The translations under genes and the position numbers were made by a program. Below are positions 9,304-17,780 of a stretch of 64,000 bases of DNA, piece by piece (within the stretch, counting starts at the first letter, position 1; every line of letters begins with the position of its first letter). Source of the DNA: Legionella lytica (GTDB lineage Bacteria > Pseudomonadota > Gammaproteobacteria > Legionellales > Legionellaceae); the NCBI RefSeq assembly GCF_023921225.1, contig NZ_CP071527.1, positions 384,501 through 448,500 on the forward strand, given 5' to 3'. Under the pieces are notes generated by a model. It made no database searches, was not told the origin of the DNA, and saw nothing but the letters and a program-made list of their open reading frames with translations.

Positions 9304-9999
9304 TCATTTAAACGGATTATTTTTCCCATCCCAAGAGAAGAATTGCTGCATGTCATGGAAAAAACATAGTCTAGGTGGCTGCAGACTAAGTTCTTTGCCA
9401 AGGCACAAAGACGCGAGTTGTTCTATTTCAGGGGCCATAATTTGTGAATCACTCAGTTCCTTGTACGCATAAGCTAACGTAACATGGAATGTTTTGGGGA
9501 TTTTATTTTGTATGTCGAACTCATCTGCGATCGTATTAATTAAATCATGTTGGGATTGGGGGAGTGTTAAATTTAATTGCAAGGCGTAAGACACCTTAAT
9601 ACCGACAACTGTTGCTGTAGGAGTAAAGTGATTCGCTTGTAATCTGGCGTGTAAGTGTTGGAATCGTTCGTCACTGAGCAATACTGGCCAGTTATTGGGG
9701 TAATCACTTTGAATATACAAGTGATTAGTGGTCATATGATAACTAGAATAAGGGAGGGGCGCATAATAGCTACATAACGTTTTTGTCTTATTAAGAAACT
9801 CATGGACTTGTAACCAGAACGCTTCATTTTTATCACTCATATCGGCAATGACGGTAATTCCTGGAAACTGCAGGTAATTGCCTTGAGCATCTATTTTTTT
9901 ATGGATGAGCATGAGTTGCTTTCTAGTAATCTGATTGGGAAGGATGCTAAAACAAAGCAGATGCTGAGTCAATTTGCTTTTGGGAGTGAAACGGAACAT
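9304..9999 (-). CDS. 2H phosphoesterase-like protein (DUF1868-like)
   Basis: 231 residues with two H-x-T motifs, H88-M-T90 in 'SYHMTT' and H172-V-T174 in 'FHVTLAY', about 84 residues apart. This pair is the hallmark of the 2H phosphoesterase superfamily (RNA ligase LigT, cyclic phosphodiesterases, AKAP7-like proteins). The N-terminal part 'IDAQGNYLQFPGITVIADM' resembles the DUF1868 branch. The substrate is unknown; 2',3'-cyclic or other cyclic phosphates are the family norm. It lies 66 nt downstream of the CapK-like gene on the same strand and may be the distal gene of that operon, though its function does not obviously fit. Confidence 0.65.
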   Translation of the reverse strand: MFRFTPKSKLTQHLLCFSILPNQITRKQLMLIHKKIDAQGNYLQFPGITVIADMSDKNEAFWLQVHEFLNKTKTLCSYYAPLPYSSYHMTTNHLYIQSDYPNNWPVLLSDERFQHLHARLQANHFTPTATVVGIKVSYALQLNLTLPQSQHDLINTIADEFDIQNKIPKTFHVTLAYAYKELSDSQIMAPEIEQLASLCLGKELSLQPPRLCFFHDMQQFFSWDGKNNPFK

Positions 10000-10065
10000 G
10001 TTGCTCGCCAGACATTACGTTAAACGCGGTCTTTATCTTCCGCATAATACTTATTTTTACTCGGG

Positions 10066-11343
10066 CTACCTCTTATGTTGAATTTTATTTATCAATTGCG
10101 GTGTGGCCTGAATCCTGCGATTCTTCGCACTTAATTCCTTTTTAACAAAAGGCTGCCATTCCCAGTTAGGGCGATCATAATCTTGAAAAAGCTCATTTAA
10201 GTGAGTAATTAAGGCTTCTTTTTCAACTAATTCCGGGGTGATTTGAATGCTAAATTGGTTTAAATCATGCTGTTGAATGGTGTAGTCATCAAACTCAAAG
10301 GGAAATGAGGCCATTTTTTGGCGAATCAGATCTGCAAAAACAGGTAGCACCTTATTCTCTTTGGTGGCATAGCAAATGTCCCCAATTCGTCCTTCAATGC
10401 CGCTTAATTGGGTAAAGACACTGGTGGATGGTTCTTCGATTAATACATCATCGAGGCGATAGCGAATAATCGGTTGGGTTGTACGTAATAGGTCGGTAAT
10501 GATGGGGACAAACCGCCGCTCATCAATCCATTCTTTTTCGATAATTAAAAACGCTTCATTCATTAATAAACGATTACTTTGTTTATCACTGATGGCTAAA
10601 AATCCTTCAGTACATTGATAAACCTGCGACACTGGGCAAGCAAAGGCCTTCTCGATGATGGCCGCATCACGGGACTCTAAAACCTCGGCCACAGCAAAGA
10701 TTTTTTGTGGTTTTATTGCCACGCATTGTTTAGCTAAAGCTAATAAAACACTGGCAGGCGCAGAGAGAATGGTAGGTTGTAATTGGGTAAGCCGTTCTTT
10801 ATGGGCATCAAAGCGTTCAAGCAAATCAAAAAAATGGAATTGGATTTTTTTACTGTTACTTAAGGTGGTGTAGAGCTGATTGTTCGCGCGTAAGAAAAAA
10901 GCAACGCGCTCCTGTTTTTTTAAGCCTTGTGGTAGGGCTTTTGCCAATAAAATGCCAGCCCAGGCATCTCGCTCGTGGGGGCTAGCAAGAAACAATCCCC
11001 GATTGCCTGAGGTTCCAGAGGAAAGGCCAACTGCAATATCACCAATTAATGGTGAAAAATCACGTGAGTTTTCCGCACGTAAAGCAACCTCCAGGGCATG
11101 GTCTTTTTTTATATTTACCGTATTAATTTCATCAAAATGCTGCATCATTACTTTTTTATTGATGATTGGCCACTGAGTAAATGGCTTATCTAAATAGGGC
11201 TGATAAAAGGGGGATTTCACTAAAGTCTTTTTCACCAACTTTTTAAATCGCTTTTCCTGATAGACAGACAATTGTTCGCGGTTACGAAAACACAGGCTTA
11301 AGTATTGAGTTTTGAAATAATAATAAAGTAATCTAAGAATCAT
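10066..11343 (-). CDS. CapK/PaaK-like adenylate-forming enzyme (F390 synthetase-related)
   Basis: 425 residues. The AMP-binding loop is 'VGLSSGTSGNRGLFLAS' (about 105-121). 'VYQCTEGFLA' and 'IIRYRLDDV' match the adenylation core motifs of the phenylacetate-CoA ligase / CapK / coenzyme F390 synthetase group. The family activates a carboxylic acid, or modifies a nucleotide, through an acyl-AMP. It is shorter than fatty acyl-CoA ligases. Last gene of a six-gene chain in which every junction overlaps or abuts, so it likely acts on the product of the KAS III, SDR and MBL enzymes encoded just upstream. The actual substrate cannot be read from sequence. Confidence 0.8.
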   Translation of the reverse strand: MILRLLYYYFKTQYLSLCFRNREQLSVYQEKRFKKLVKKTLVKSPFYQPYLDKPFTQWPIINKKVMMQHFDEINTVNIKKDHALEVALRAENSRDFSPLIGDIAVGLSSGTSGNRGLFLASPHERDAWAGILLAKALPQGLKKQERVAFFLRANNQLYTTLSNSKKIQFHFFDLLERFDAHKERLTQLQPTILSAPASVLLALAKQCVAIKPQKIFAVAEVLESRDAAIIEKAFACPVSQVYQCTEGFLAISDKQSNRLLMNEAFLIIEKEWIDERRFVPIITDLLRTTQPIIRYRLDDVLIEEPSTSVFTQLSGIEGRIGDICYATKENKVLPVFADLIRQKMASFPFEFDDYTIQQHDLNQFSIQITPELVEKEALITHLNELFQDYDRPNWEWQPFVKKELSAKNRRIQATPQLINKIQHKR

Positions 11344-12167
11344 GAGCTTACCTTTTTAATGCGATCGCGAATGTGTTGGCAATGCGCAGGAATAATATCC
11401 ATAGCTTGGTTTTGTTGATGCAATTGATGTAACTGCAAAATAGTGTTTTGGTATGCTTGCTTATCCTCATGGATTAGATAAGTCAGGTTGCTGGGGTAAA
11501 TTAATTTTTTAAAGGTTTCTTGATGCCAGCAACTGTCGGCAATTAAAAAAGTTTCATTGCCCTCAATGGTTTTAAAATACAAACCAATTTGTCCTTTGGC
11601 ATGGCCAGGCAAAGGTATGGCTGTTAATTGGCCATCATTAAATAAATCAAAACCAGACGTAAACGGGGCTAATTCTGCGGGTAGAGCTATTTCGTGCTTT
11701 AGAAGAACTAAACGGTCATAGAAATTTTTGGGAAGTAAGTCAGGTAAAAAACCTTTCAGTAAGGCTCGGATGCCCTTTTTCTTATCGATACCGCTGATGG
11801 CTTCAGGATGACAGATAAATTGAGCATTGGGAAAATCTTTTAAACCACCAATATGATCGGCATGAAAATGCGAAATAACAATGGTGCGAATCTCGCTTGC
11901 GGAAATATGCTGTTCTTCTAATTGTTGTTTTAGGGATTTTTTTAATACTACTGGGGTCAGTCGTCGGTACAGTGAAAAAGGAAATTTTTGTGTCAGCTGG
12001 AAGAAGCGCTCGCTATAACCGGTATCAAATAAAATATAGCCTTGTTTAGGATGCTTAATTAAGGCACAAAGTGCAGGGTAGTCGCATTGCTGCATCCGCC
12101 CAGATTTTAGAGTCATCCGCTCGCAATGTTTGCAATATCCGGCTTCAAATAGTTGATATTCAATCAT
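11340..12167 (-). CDS. Metallo-beta-lactamase-fold hydrolase
   Basis: 275 residues. The zinc motif H100-x-H102-x-D104-H105 appears in 'ISHFHADHIGG'. Further metal ligands are likely the histidine in 'PLPGHAKGQIGLY' and the aspartate in 'FLIADSCWH'. 'GYILFDTGYSERF' fits the lactonase/AHL-hydrolase-like branch. Two extra cysteines and a histidine near the start ('YCKHCERM') are unusual and could bind metal. It sits inside the overlapping operon, with 8 nt shared with the SDR gene and 4 nt with the CapK-like gene. It may hydrolyse a thioester or lactone intermediate; this is inference. Confidence 0.82.
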   Translation of the reverse strand: MIEYQLFEAGYCKHCERMTLKSGRMQQCDYPALCALIKHPKQGYILFDTGYSERFFQLTQKFPFSLYRRLTPVVLKKSLKQQLEEQHISASEIRTIVISHFHADHIGGLKDFPNAQFICHPEAISGIDKKKGIRALLKGFLPDLLPKNFYDRLVLLKHEIALPAELAPFTSGFDLFNDGQLTAIPLPGHAKGQIGLYFKTIEGNETFLIADSCWHQETFKKLIYPSNLTYLIHEDKQAYQNTILQLHQLHQQNQAMDIIPAHCQHIRDRIKKVSS

Positions 12168-13149
12168 GATGTTGGTACCACTTTGCGAAGCGCGCTATTC
12201 CTTGATGAATACTAAATAGTGGCCGATAACCTAAATCCTTTTGCGCCGCCTCTATATTTAAAGTTTGTCCTAAAGATAAAACCCCAGCGCTGTATTTCGT
12301 TAAGCGAGGTTCTGAATGCATAAATGGTAAACGATAAATTTTTTCCAAACATGCAGCATAGTTTTTGGCTAGAGCATAAGGAATAAATTTAGGCATAAAA
12401 GGCTTTTGCAGCGCGTCAAATAATTGCTTCAGTATGTGGATTAAGGTTTGGGGCTCGTTATTAGTGATATTATATTTGTTCCCACAAAATTGAGGGGCGG
12501 CTTTTGCGGCTAAGAGCAGGCTTTCTACTACATTTTCAACGTAGGTAATATCAATAAGATTTTGTCCTGTACCAATAATGGGTAACATACCTTTGCGTTC
12601 GCTTTGTAATAAGCGGGGGAAAATTGCTCGGTCATAGGGACCGAAGATGGCGCGAGGACGTAGGGTAATCACGTTAAGGTTCTTTTCTCGGAAGGCTTTA
12701 TCAATCAAGGTTTCCGCCATTAATTTGGTTTTGACGTAATGATTTGCGGGTTCTTTTGGTAACGGTTCTTGTTCTTTGATGTTATGTCGCTCGCTAAAAT
12801 CAAAGTAAATGCTTGGGGATGAGACATGGACTAAGCGCGTTGTTTCTGCGGTACTGTCAATGATATGTTGTGTTCCCAAAACATTAGCAGTATAAAAATC
12901 TTGATAACGGCCCCAGGGGCTAGAGAGGGCGGCACAATGGAATATGGTTTGTGCTTCTTGAGGAATTACTTTTTTTAGTTTTACTTTATCGTGTAAGTCC
13001 ACGTTAATAAAACGAGCCCCCGCGTGCTCCAGGATTTTTCCCAATGCTTGATTGCGCCCTAAGGCGATGACCTCAACTCCTTGCTCCAGTAAACGCTGAG
13101 TTAAATTCAGTCCTAAGCAACCTGTTGCTCCTGTAACTACAGAAACCAT
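12160..13149 (-). CDS. NAD(P)-dependent epimerase/dehydratase (3-beta-HSD/OleD-like SDR)
   Basis: 329 residues from the ATG at 13149. This start has GGAG 7 nt upstream and immediately follows the KAS III stop. An in-frame start 42 nt further up would overlap that gene and is less likely. The Rossmann motif 'VTGATGCLG' is at about 4-12. The catalytic Ser appears in 'HVSSPSIYF', and YxxxK in 'HYVKTKLMAETLI'. An extended SDR of the 3-beta-hydroxysteroid dehydrogenase type, similar in kind to OleD, which reduces beta-keto acids made by head-to-head thiolases. Next to a KAS III-like enzyme this suggests reduction of a 3-oxoacyl product. Confidence 0.82.
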   Translation of the reverse strand: MVSVVTGATGCLGLNLTQRLLEQGVEVIALGRNQALGKILEHAGARFINVDLHDKVKLKKVIPQEAQTIFHCAALSSPWGRYQDFYTANVLGTQHIIDSTAETTRLVHVSSPSIYFDFSERHNIKEQEPLPKEPANHYVKTKLMAETLIDKAFREKNLNVITLRPRAIFGPYDRAIFPRLLQSERKGMLPIIGTGQNLIDITYVENVVESLLLAAKAAPQFCGNKYNITNNEPQTLIHILKQLFDALQKPFMPKFIPYALAKNYAACLEKIYRLPFMHSEPRLTKYSAGVLSLGQTLNIEAAQKDLGYRPLFSIHQGIARFAKWYQHHD

Positions 13150-13150
13150 T

Positions 13151-14134
13151 TTAGTACTCCAGAATAAGTCCGCCCGCTGCAAGTCCGGCACCAGTACCTA
13201 AAAGCAGCACTAATTGTCCGCGTTGTAATTGCTGACTGTCAATTAGGTGACATAGCGCGGTGGGAATTGATGCCGCAATTTGATTACCATGATGAGGGTA
13301 AATGGAGACATACTTTTCTTGGGGAATATTTAGTCTTTTTTGGATGTGCTGCATGGCCAATAAGCTGGCTTGATGAGGAATAATCCAATGAATATCGCTT
13401 AGGGATACCTGAGCTTTGTTTAATAGATTTTCCATCAAACTATCTAATAGTTTTGAGGCTAACTTAAAGACTTTTTTTCCTTCCATATGGAATAGGGATT
13501 GCTCCACAGTTGGGGTTGGATAGCGCGTACCACCGGCATCGATTTTGCATATATTCGCGCCAATACTATGAGTTTCATGATGCGCTGAAAGAATACGTTC
13601 TCTCCCTTCGCTTTGTTCTACTACACAGGCCGCGGCACCGTCACCAAAAATGGTGCAAGTTTCCATATCTTGCCAATTAAGTCCTACAGATGCGATTTCG
13701 CTGGAAACAATTAAGATTCGTTTAAAACGTCCGCTGGCGAGCAAATGAGAGGCAATATCAAATGCAGTAATAAAGCTTAGGCAGGTACTGTTTACATCAA
13801 AGCAGGCAATCCCTGATGATTCGAGGCCTAATTGTTGTTGAATTAAGGCGGCAGTACAGGGAATAGCTTGCTCCCCAACCCCACAGGCACTGATAATTGC
13901 ATCCAGATCCGTCAAGTTGATCTGCGCTTTTTCTACCGCGATACGAGAAGCCTGTGCTCCCATATAAGAGGTGGTTTCATCCATCGAGGCAAAATGTCGC
14001 GAAATAAGACCAGATTTTTTTTGTACGCTTCCTTCGGCTAACTGAAGTTTGGCATCCAATTCAGTTGATAAAATTTTATTTCTCGGCAAATAGCGACCCA
14101 TTCCCATAATTTTTACATTAGGCATTGGTTTCAT
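13151..14134 (-). CDS. 3-oxoacyl-ACP synthase III-like (FabH/OleA-type) enzyme
   Basis: 327 residues with the complete KAS III triad: C118 ('VNSTCLSF'), H254 ('IIPHQAS') and N284 ('HHGNQIAAS'). The family is FabH-like thiolases that condense an acyl primer with malonyl-ACP or another acyl-CoA. The usual '(G)NTSAAS' motif reads 'GNQIAAS'. Housekeeping fabH normally sits with plsX and fabD, none of which are here. It is instead embedded among a PAP2-like, an SDR, an MBL-fold and a CapK-like gene, so a specialised acyl pathway is more likely than bulk fatty acid synthesis. It overlaps the PAP2-like gene by 17 nt. Confidence 0.85.
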   Translation of the reverse strand: MKPMPNVKIMGMGRYLPRNKILSTELDAKLQLAEGSVQKKSGLISRHFASMDETTSYMGAQASRIAVEKAQINLTDLDAIISACGVGEQAIPCTAALIQQQLGLESSGIACFDVNSTCLSFITAFDIASHLLASGRFKRILIVSSEIASVGLNWQDMETCTIFGDGAAACVVEQSEGRERILSAHHETHSIGANICKIDAGGTRYPTPTVEQSLFHMEGKKVFKLASKLLDSLMENLLNKAQVSLSDIHWIIPHQASLLAMQHIQKRLNIPQEKYVSIYPHHGNQIAASIPTALCHLIDSQQLQRGQLVLLLGTGAGLAAGGLILEY

Positions 14135-14798
14135 TCCTTACAAAATTAGTCGTGGTTGGAGGCACTTTTTGGGTAAATAGACGATGGTCTTTGGTAAAAA
14201 AGGTACAGGACAGTGCATAGACACCATAAGTAATAAACGGTGCGGCAAAAACATCGATGCTGTAATGGATGTGGCCAACCAGTACAATGCAGGCAAAAAA
14301 TACACTGGCAATAAAACACAAATAACGAATCTTTTTGTTTTCCCAAAAAAGTAACATCAGTAAAAATGGACCGCCAACATGGCCTGAAAAAAAGAGATCA
14401 CCATCAAAGAGGAAAAAAGAAGCGAGATTTTCGGGAATCGCTAATTCATTTGTCGGTGCTCCTAAATGAGTAAGACAGATAAATGCGCTGCGCACCAGAA
14501 TGAACAGAGCGGCCGATTTGGTGACAAAAGGTATTTTTTCGGGGTGGAGGATGATGTAGCTTGTAAAACCAAGCCAGAAGAATAGGGCAGCATAGACATG
14601 GATGAATGTAACATTATGCATGGGCAAATGTTGCAGTATCAAATCGTCTACTTGTTGGCCTGCTACTTGCGAGGCATAGAGCCCAGCTTGATTGGCGGCA
14701 ATAAAACTAAAAATCAGTAGGGTGATGCCTAGCAGGGCCGTCCAGAGGAAATGGGAATCTTTACAGAGTTCCTTGTACTTAGACCATACGGTTTTCAT
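14118..14798 (-). CDS. PAP2-superfamily membrane protein, sphingomyelin-synthase-like
   Basis: 226 residues, about six transmembrane helices. The conserved residues are 'FSGHVGGPF' (about 138-146) and 'GHIHYSIDVFAAPF' (about 175-188). The H-Y-x-x-D-V form is that of the PAP2_C group, which includes sphingomyelin synthases and related lipid phosphotransferases or phosphatases. Family chemistry is removal or transfer of a phospho-headgroup on a membrane lipid. It overlaps the glycosyltransferase start by 4 nt (ATGA) and the KAS III gene by 17 nt. This supports a lipid-related role for the whole operon. Confidence 0.75.
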   Translation of the reverse strand: MKTVWSKYKELCKDSHFLWTALLGITLLIFSFIAANQAGLYASQVAGQQVDDLILQHLPMHNVTFIHVYAALFFWLGFTSYIILHPEKIPFVTKSAALFILVRSAFICLTHLGAPTNELAIPENLASFFLFDGDLFFSGHVGGPFLLMLLFWENKKIRYLCFIASVFFACIVLVGHIHYSIDVFAAPFITYGVYALSCTFFTKDHRLFTQKVPPTTTNFVRNETNA

Positions 14799-15961
14799 TT
14801 GTGTACTATCTCCTGATAAAGCGTTTCATAGCGCTCTATAGTTTGTTGAATGTCGTGTTGTTCTGCTAATTTTCTACTTGCCTTGCCCATTTGCCGGCTT
14901 TTTTCCGGATCATTGAGCAGTTCTATCAAATGCTGGGTGAGGGTGTTTACATCATGTTCTGCAAATAAATAGCCATTTATTCCTGGAGTAACCAATTCCG
15001 GTAGGGCCATTGCGTTAACTGCTAGCAAGGGTAATCCAGAAGCAATCGCTTCTAGGGCGACAATGCTTTGTAATTCAACGGGGCAGGCGTTTACGAAACA
15101 TTGGGCTAAGCCATGTACTTTGGGATACTCATCATCTGTTAAGTACCCAGTAAAGGTTACATGCTCTTTGAGTCCTAATGTCTGCGCCAGGTGCTCTAGT
15201 CGGCGGCGTTCTGCTCCGTGGCCTGTTAATACAAAATGAGCATCAACCTGCTGTCGGGCAGCCTGAAATGCATGCAGAACCATGGATAGATTTTTTTCCA
15301 GATCCAGGCGGCCGGTGTAAAGTAGAATGGGTTTTTCAGGTATGGCAAATCGTTGGCGAATTTGTTGTGCATCCTGGCCTGGTTTAAATTTTTGTAAATC
15401 AACACCACAAGAAATGGCATGCACTTCTTTTTTTAAGTGCGCGTTTTTGAGTAGTTGTGCCGCGGTTTGAGTTGGGGTTGTCACGGCATCTACTTGGGAA
15501 AGCATATCAACAATAATGCGCCAGCAAGTGCGGTGAAACCAGGGTTCAAAACGTTTGGGGAGCTTGGTATAGTGGAAAAAATTTTCCGGCATAAAATGGT
15601 TCGTTGCTATCATGGGTAAGCCCATTTTCTTGCCCGCCCGATAACAAATTCCACCTAAAATAAATTTGCCCTGAATATGAATGAGGTCTGGCTTAAAGTC
15701 TTTAATTGCGTTAAGCATTCCTTTTTTAATAAAAAAGGGTAAGCAAACGCGAAAGTTTTTATAAAGAAACACTGGCCAGGAACGCGCTCCGTACAAGCGA
15801 ACACCATCATATTCCTGGTAAGTTTGCTTTCCCGTTTTAGAGGGACAAATGACTAAAACTTCATGACCTCTTTTTTGTAGTAATGAGGCGAGGCGATGTG
15901 TGAAATAAGCCCCTCCATTTAAGTCAGGAGGATAACTGTCTAATACGGTAATAATTCTCAT
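14795..15961 (-). CDS. Family 4 glycosyltransferase, lipid glucosyltransferase-like
   Basis: 388 residues, GT-B fold. The N-terminal acceptor domain starts 'MRIITVLDSYPPDLNGGAYFT' with the glycine-rich loop of GT4 enzymes. The C-terminal donor domain has 'LLYTGRLDLEKNLSMV' and the E-x7-E motif within 'ELQSIVALEAIASGLPLLA'. It resembles diacylglycerol glucosyltransferases and SqdX/PimB-type enzymes that glycosylate membrane lipids. It is the first gene of the six-gene operon. The 225-nt region upstream (15962-16186), shared with the divergent efflux operon, is very AT-rich; a TATATC-like -10 near 16028 is possible but unproven. Confidence 0.85.
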   Translation of the reverse strand: MRIITVLDSYPPDLNGGAYFTHRLASLLQKRGHEVLVICPSKTGKQTYQEYDGVRLYGARSWPVFLYKNFRVCLPFFIKKGMLNAIKDFKPDLIHIQGKFILGGICYRAGKKMGLPMIATNHFMPENFFHYTKLPKRFEPWFHRTCWRIIVDMLSQVDAVTTPTQTAAQLLKNAHLKKEVHAISCGVDLQKFKPGQDAQQIRQRFAIPEKPILLYTGRLDLEKNLSMVLHAFQAARQQVDAHFVLTGHGAERRRLEHLAQTLGLKEHVTFTGYLTDDEYPKVHGLAQCFVNACPVELQSIVALEAIASGLPLLAVNAMALPELVTPGINGYLFAEHDVNTLTQHLIELLNDPEKSRQMGKASRKLAEQHDIQQTIERYETLYQEIVHK

Positions 15962-16186
15962 TAATTAAGCTTAACATTGACCCCATGGACTTTTATTGGT
16001 CCAATGTGGTCATTAATTGAGCTTTCATGATATAGGTAATTTGTTTGTAATGCAATTATTATTCGCGGAGGCAAAAGGCAGTAGAATTTATTTTTTATAC
16101 TTTTATTTTTATTCTCTGATTTTTCAATGCATTTTCGTATCAATTCATGATAGATTAGCTGTCATAAATTTATAAGTTGCAAAGGA

Positions 16187-17683
16187 TTGTTGCTAGTGCC
16201 TGGTTTTAGATCTCGCCCTGGTGTGTTTATGGGGCTACTTACTCTTTCAGTTTTGCAGGCTGGCTGCATGGTCGGGCCTAATTTTCGTTCACCTCCATTA
16301 CCGCCAGTCAAGCAATATACGGAGTCGCCATTACCAGCGAAGACGGTGAAAACGCGCGGGATAGGAGGAGAAGCACAAGCCTTTATTAAAAATAAGGACA
16401 TTCCTCTGTTATGGTGGGAACTTTATCAGTCTTCTGAAATTAACCAATTAGTTAAGGCAGGTTTAGACAATAGCCCTACATTGGCCTCCGCTTCAGCCGC
16501 CCTGCATCAAGCGCGAGAAAATTGGCGGGCTCAAGTCGGAAATTTGTTACTTCCAGCGATTAATGGCGCTTTCGGGGTACAGCGCCAACGTTATGCAACG
16601 GCGCAAATTGGTACACCCGGTCAAAGCTCTACGTTCTCTATTTACAGTACAGCCTTTAATGTTTCTTATGTGCTTGATGTATTCGGCGGCTCACGACGAG
16701 AATTGGAGTCCTTGCGTGCTCAGGTCGACTACCAACAATTTGAAGAAATTGCGGCACACCTTACTTTGGCTGCCAATATTGTTACTACTGCTGTAAATAT
16801 CGCATCGTATCAAGCGCAAATTGATGCAACTCGCCGCTTAATTAAAATCGAACAAGATTTATTAAATATCTTAAACAGCCAATTTAATGTGGGAGCGGTT
16901 TCGCGAGCAGATGTATTGACGCAGCAAACCTTATTGGAGCAGTCTAAAGCGACCTTGCCACCATTGCAAAAAAACTTGGCTTTAGCAAGGCATTCCTTAT
17001 CCGTATTGGTCGGTGAATTTCCTGAAGGAGCTTTACCCAAACTTGATTTAAATCGATTAAAACTACCCACCGAGTTGCCTTTAAGCATACCCTCAATGTT
17101 GGTGCGCCAACGTCCCGACGTGCGTGCTGCGGAGGCGCTCTTGCATTCAGCGTGCGCGAAAGTTGGGGTTGCGACGGCGAATCTTTTTCCTCAAGTATCC
17201 CTAAGTGGTAATGAGGGCTGGCTTAATATTTCTTGGTCCAAGTTATTTACAGGGCCTAACAATGTCTGGTTGATTGGTGCTGCTGTGGCACAACCATTAT
17301 TTCGTGGGGGCGCTTTATTTGCTCAACGTCGGGCGGCTATTGCGGCATATGACCAAGCGAAGGCTCAGTATCAACAAACTGTTTTGCAAGCGTTTCAAAA
17401 TGTGGCAGATGCTTTAAGTGCCATAGAGACGGATGCGCGCACCTTACAAGCCGATATCCGCGCTGAGGATGCGGCACATGACGCTTTAAAGTTGACCGTG
17501 CAGCAATTTCGTTTAGGTGGAGTTAGTTACATTAATTTATTAAACGCCCAACAGCAGTATCAACAAGCAATGCTGAGCCGCATTCAGGCACAGGCTTTAC
17601 GTTATAACGATACGGCTGGTTTATTCCAGGCCTTAGGTGGTGGCTGGTGGCATAAGCCCTGGTGCGTAAAAGAATGTGTGTAA
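16187..17683 (+). CDS. Outer-membrane efflux lipoprotein, NodT type
   Basis: About 495 residues; first gene of the OMF-MFP-RND operon. The lipobox is LQAGC, followed by 'MVGPNFRSPPLPP', the classic NodT opening. 'LVRQRPDVRAAEALLHSA' marks the second OEP repeat. The start is uncertain: AAAGGA ends at 16185, the first in-frame TTG is at 16187 and better-spaced candidates are TTG 16190 and GTG 16196. No ATG lies before the signal peptide core. The C-terminus 'FQALGGGWW' is typical. It presumably forms the outer duct for the RND pump encoded downstream. Confidence 0.9.
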   Translation: MLLVPGFRSRPGVFMGLLTLSVLQAGCMVGPNFRSPPLPPVKQYTESPLPAKTVKTRGIGGEAQAFIKNKDIPLLWWELYQSSEINQLVKAGLDNSPTLASASAALHQARENWRAQVGNLLLPAINGAFGVQRQRYATAQIGTPGQSSTFSIYSTAFNVSYVLDVFGGSRRELESLRAQVDYQQFEEIAAHLTLAANIVTTAVNIASYQAQIDATRRLIKIEQDLLNILNSQFNVGAVSRADVLTQQTLLEQSKATLPPLQKNLALARHSLSVLVGEFPEGALPKLDLNRLKLPTELPLSIPSMLVRQRPDVRAAEALLHSACAKVGVATANLFPQVSLSGNEGWLNISWSKLFTGPNNVWLIGAAVAQPLFRGGALFAQRRAAIAAYDQAKAQYQQTVLQAFQNVADALSAIETDARTLQADIRAEDAAHDALKLTVQQFRLGGVSYINLLNAQQQYQQAMLSRIQAQALRYNDTAGLFQALGGGWWHKPWCVKECV

Positions 17684-17780
17684 GCGACGGAGATATCATC
17701 CTGAATGAGGCCCGAGCCATTGAACCTAATGGCGTTGAGGATGACGTTTAAGATTTAGATACAAATTAAGAGAGAACTTC

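Noticed and set aside
12160..13191. Longer SDR frame starting inside the KAS III gene
   Set aside because: The ATG at 13149 has a GGAG site 7 nt upstream and begins right at the Rossmann strand; the extra 14 residues are not needed.
10066..15961. Capsule or O-antigen locus
   Set aside because: Only one glycosyltransferase, no flippase, polymerase or nucleotide-sugar genes; the enzymes fit lipid or acyl chemistry better.
15961..16143. 60-codon minus-strand open frame upstream of the glycosyltransferase
   Set aside because: Low-complexity Lys/Asn/Ile-rich translation in very AT-rich divergent promoter DNA; no ribosome site.
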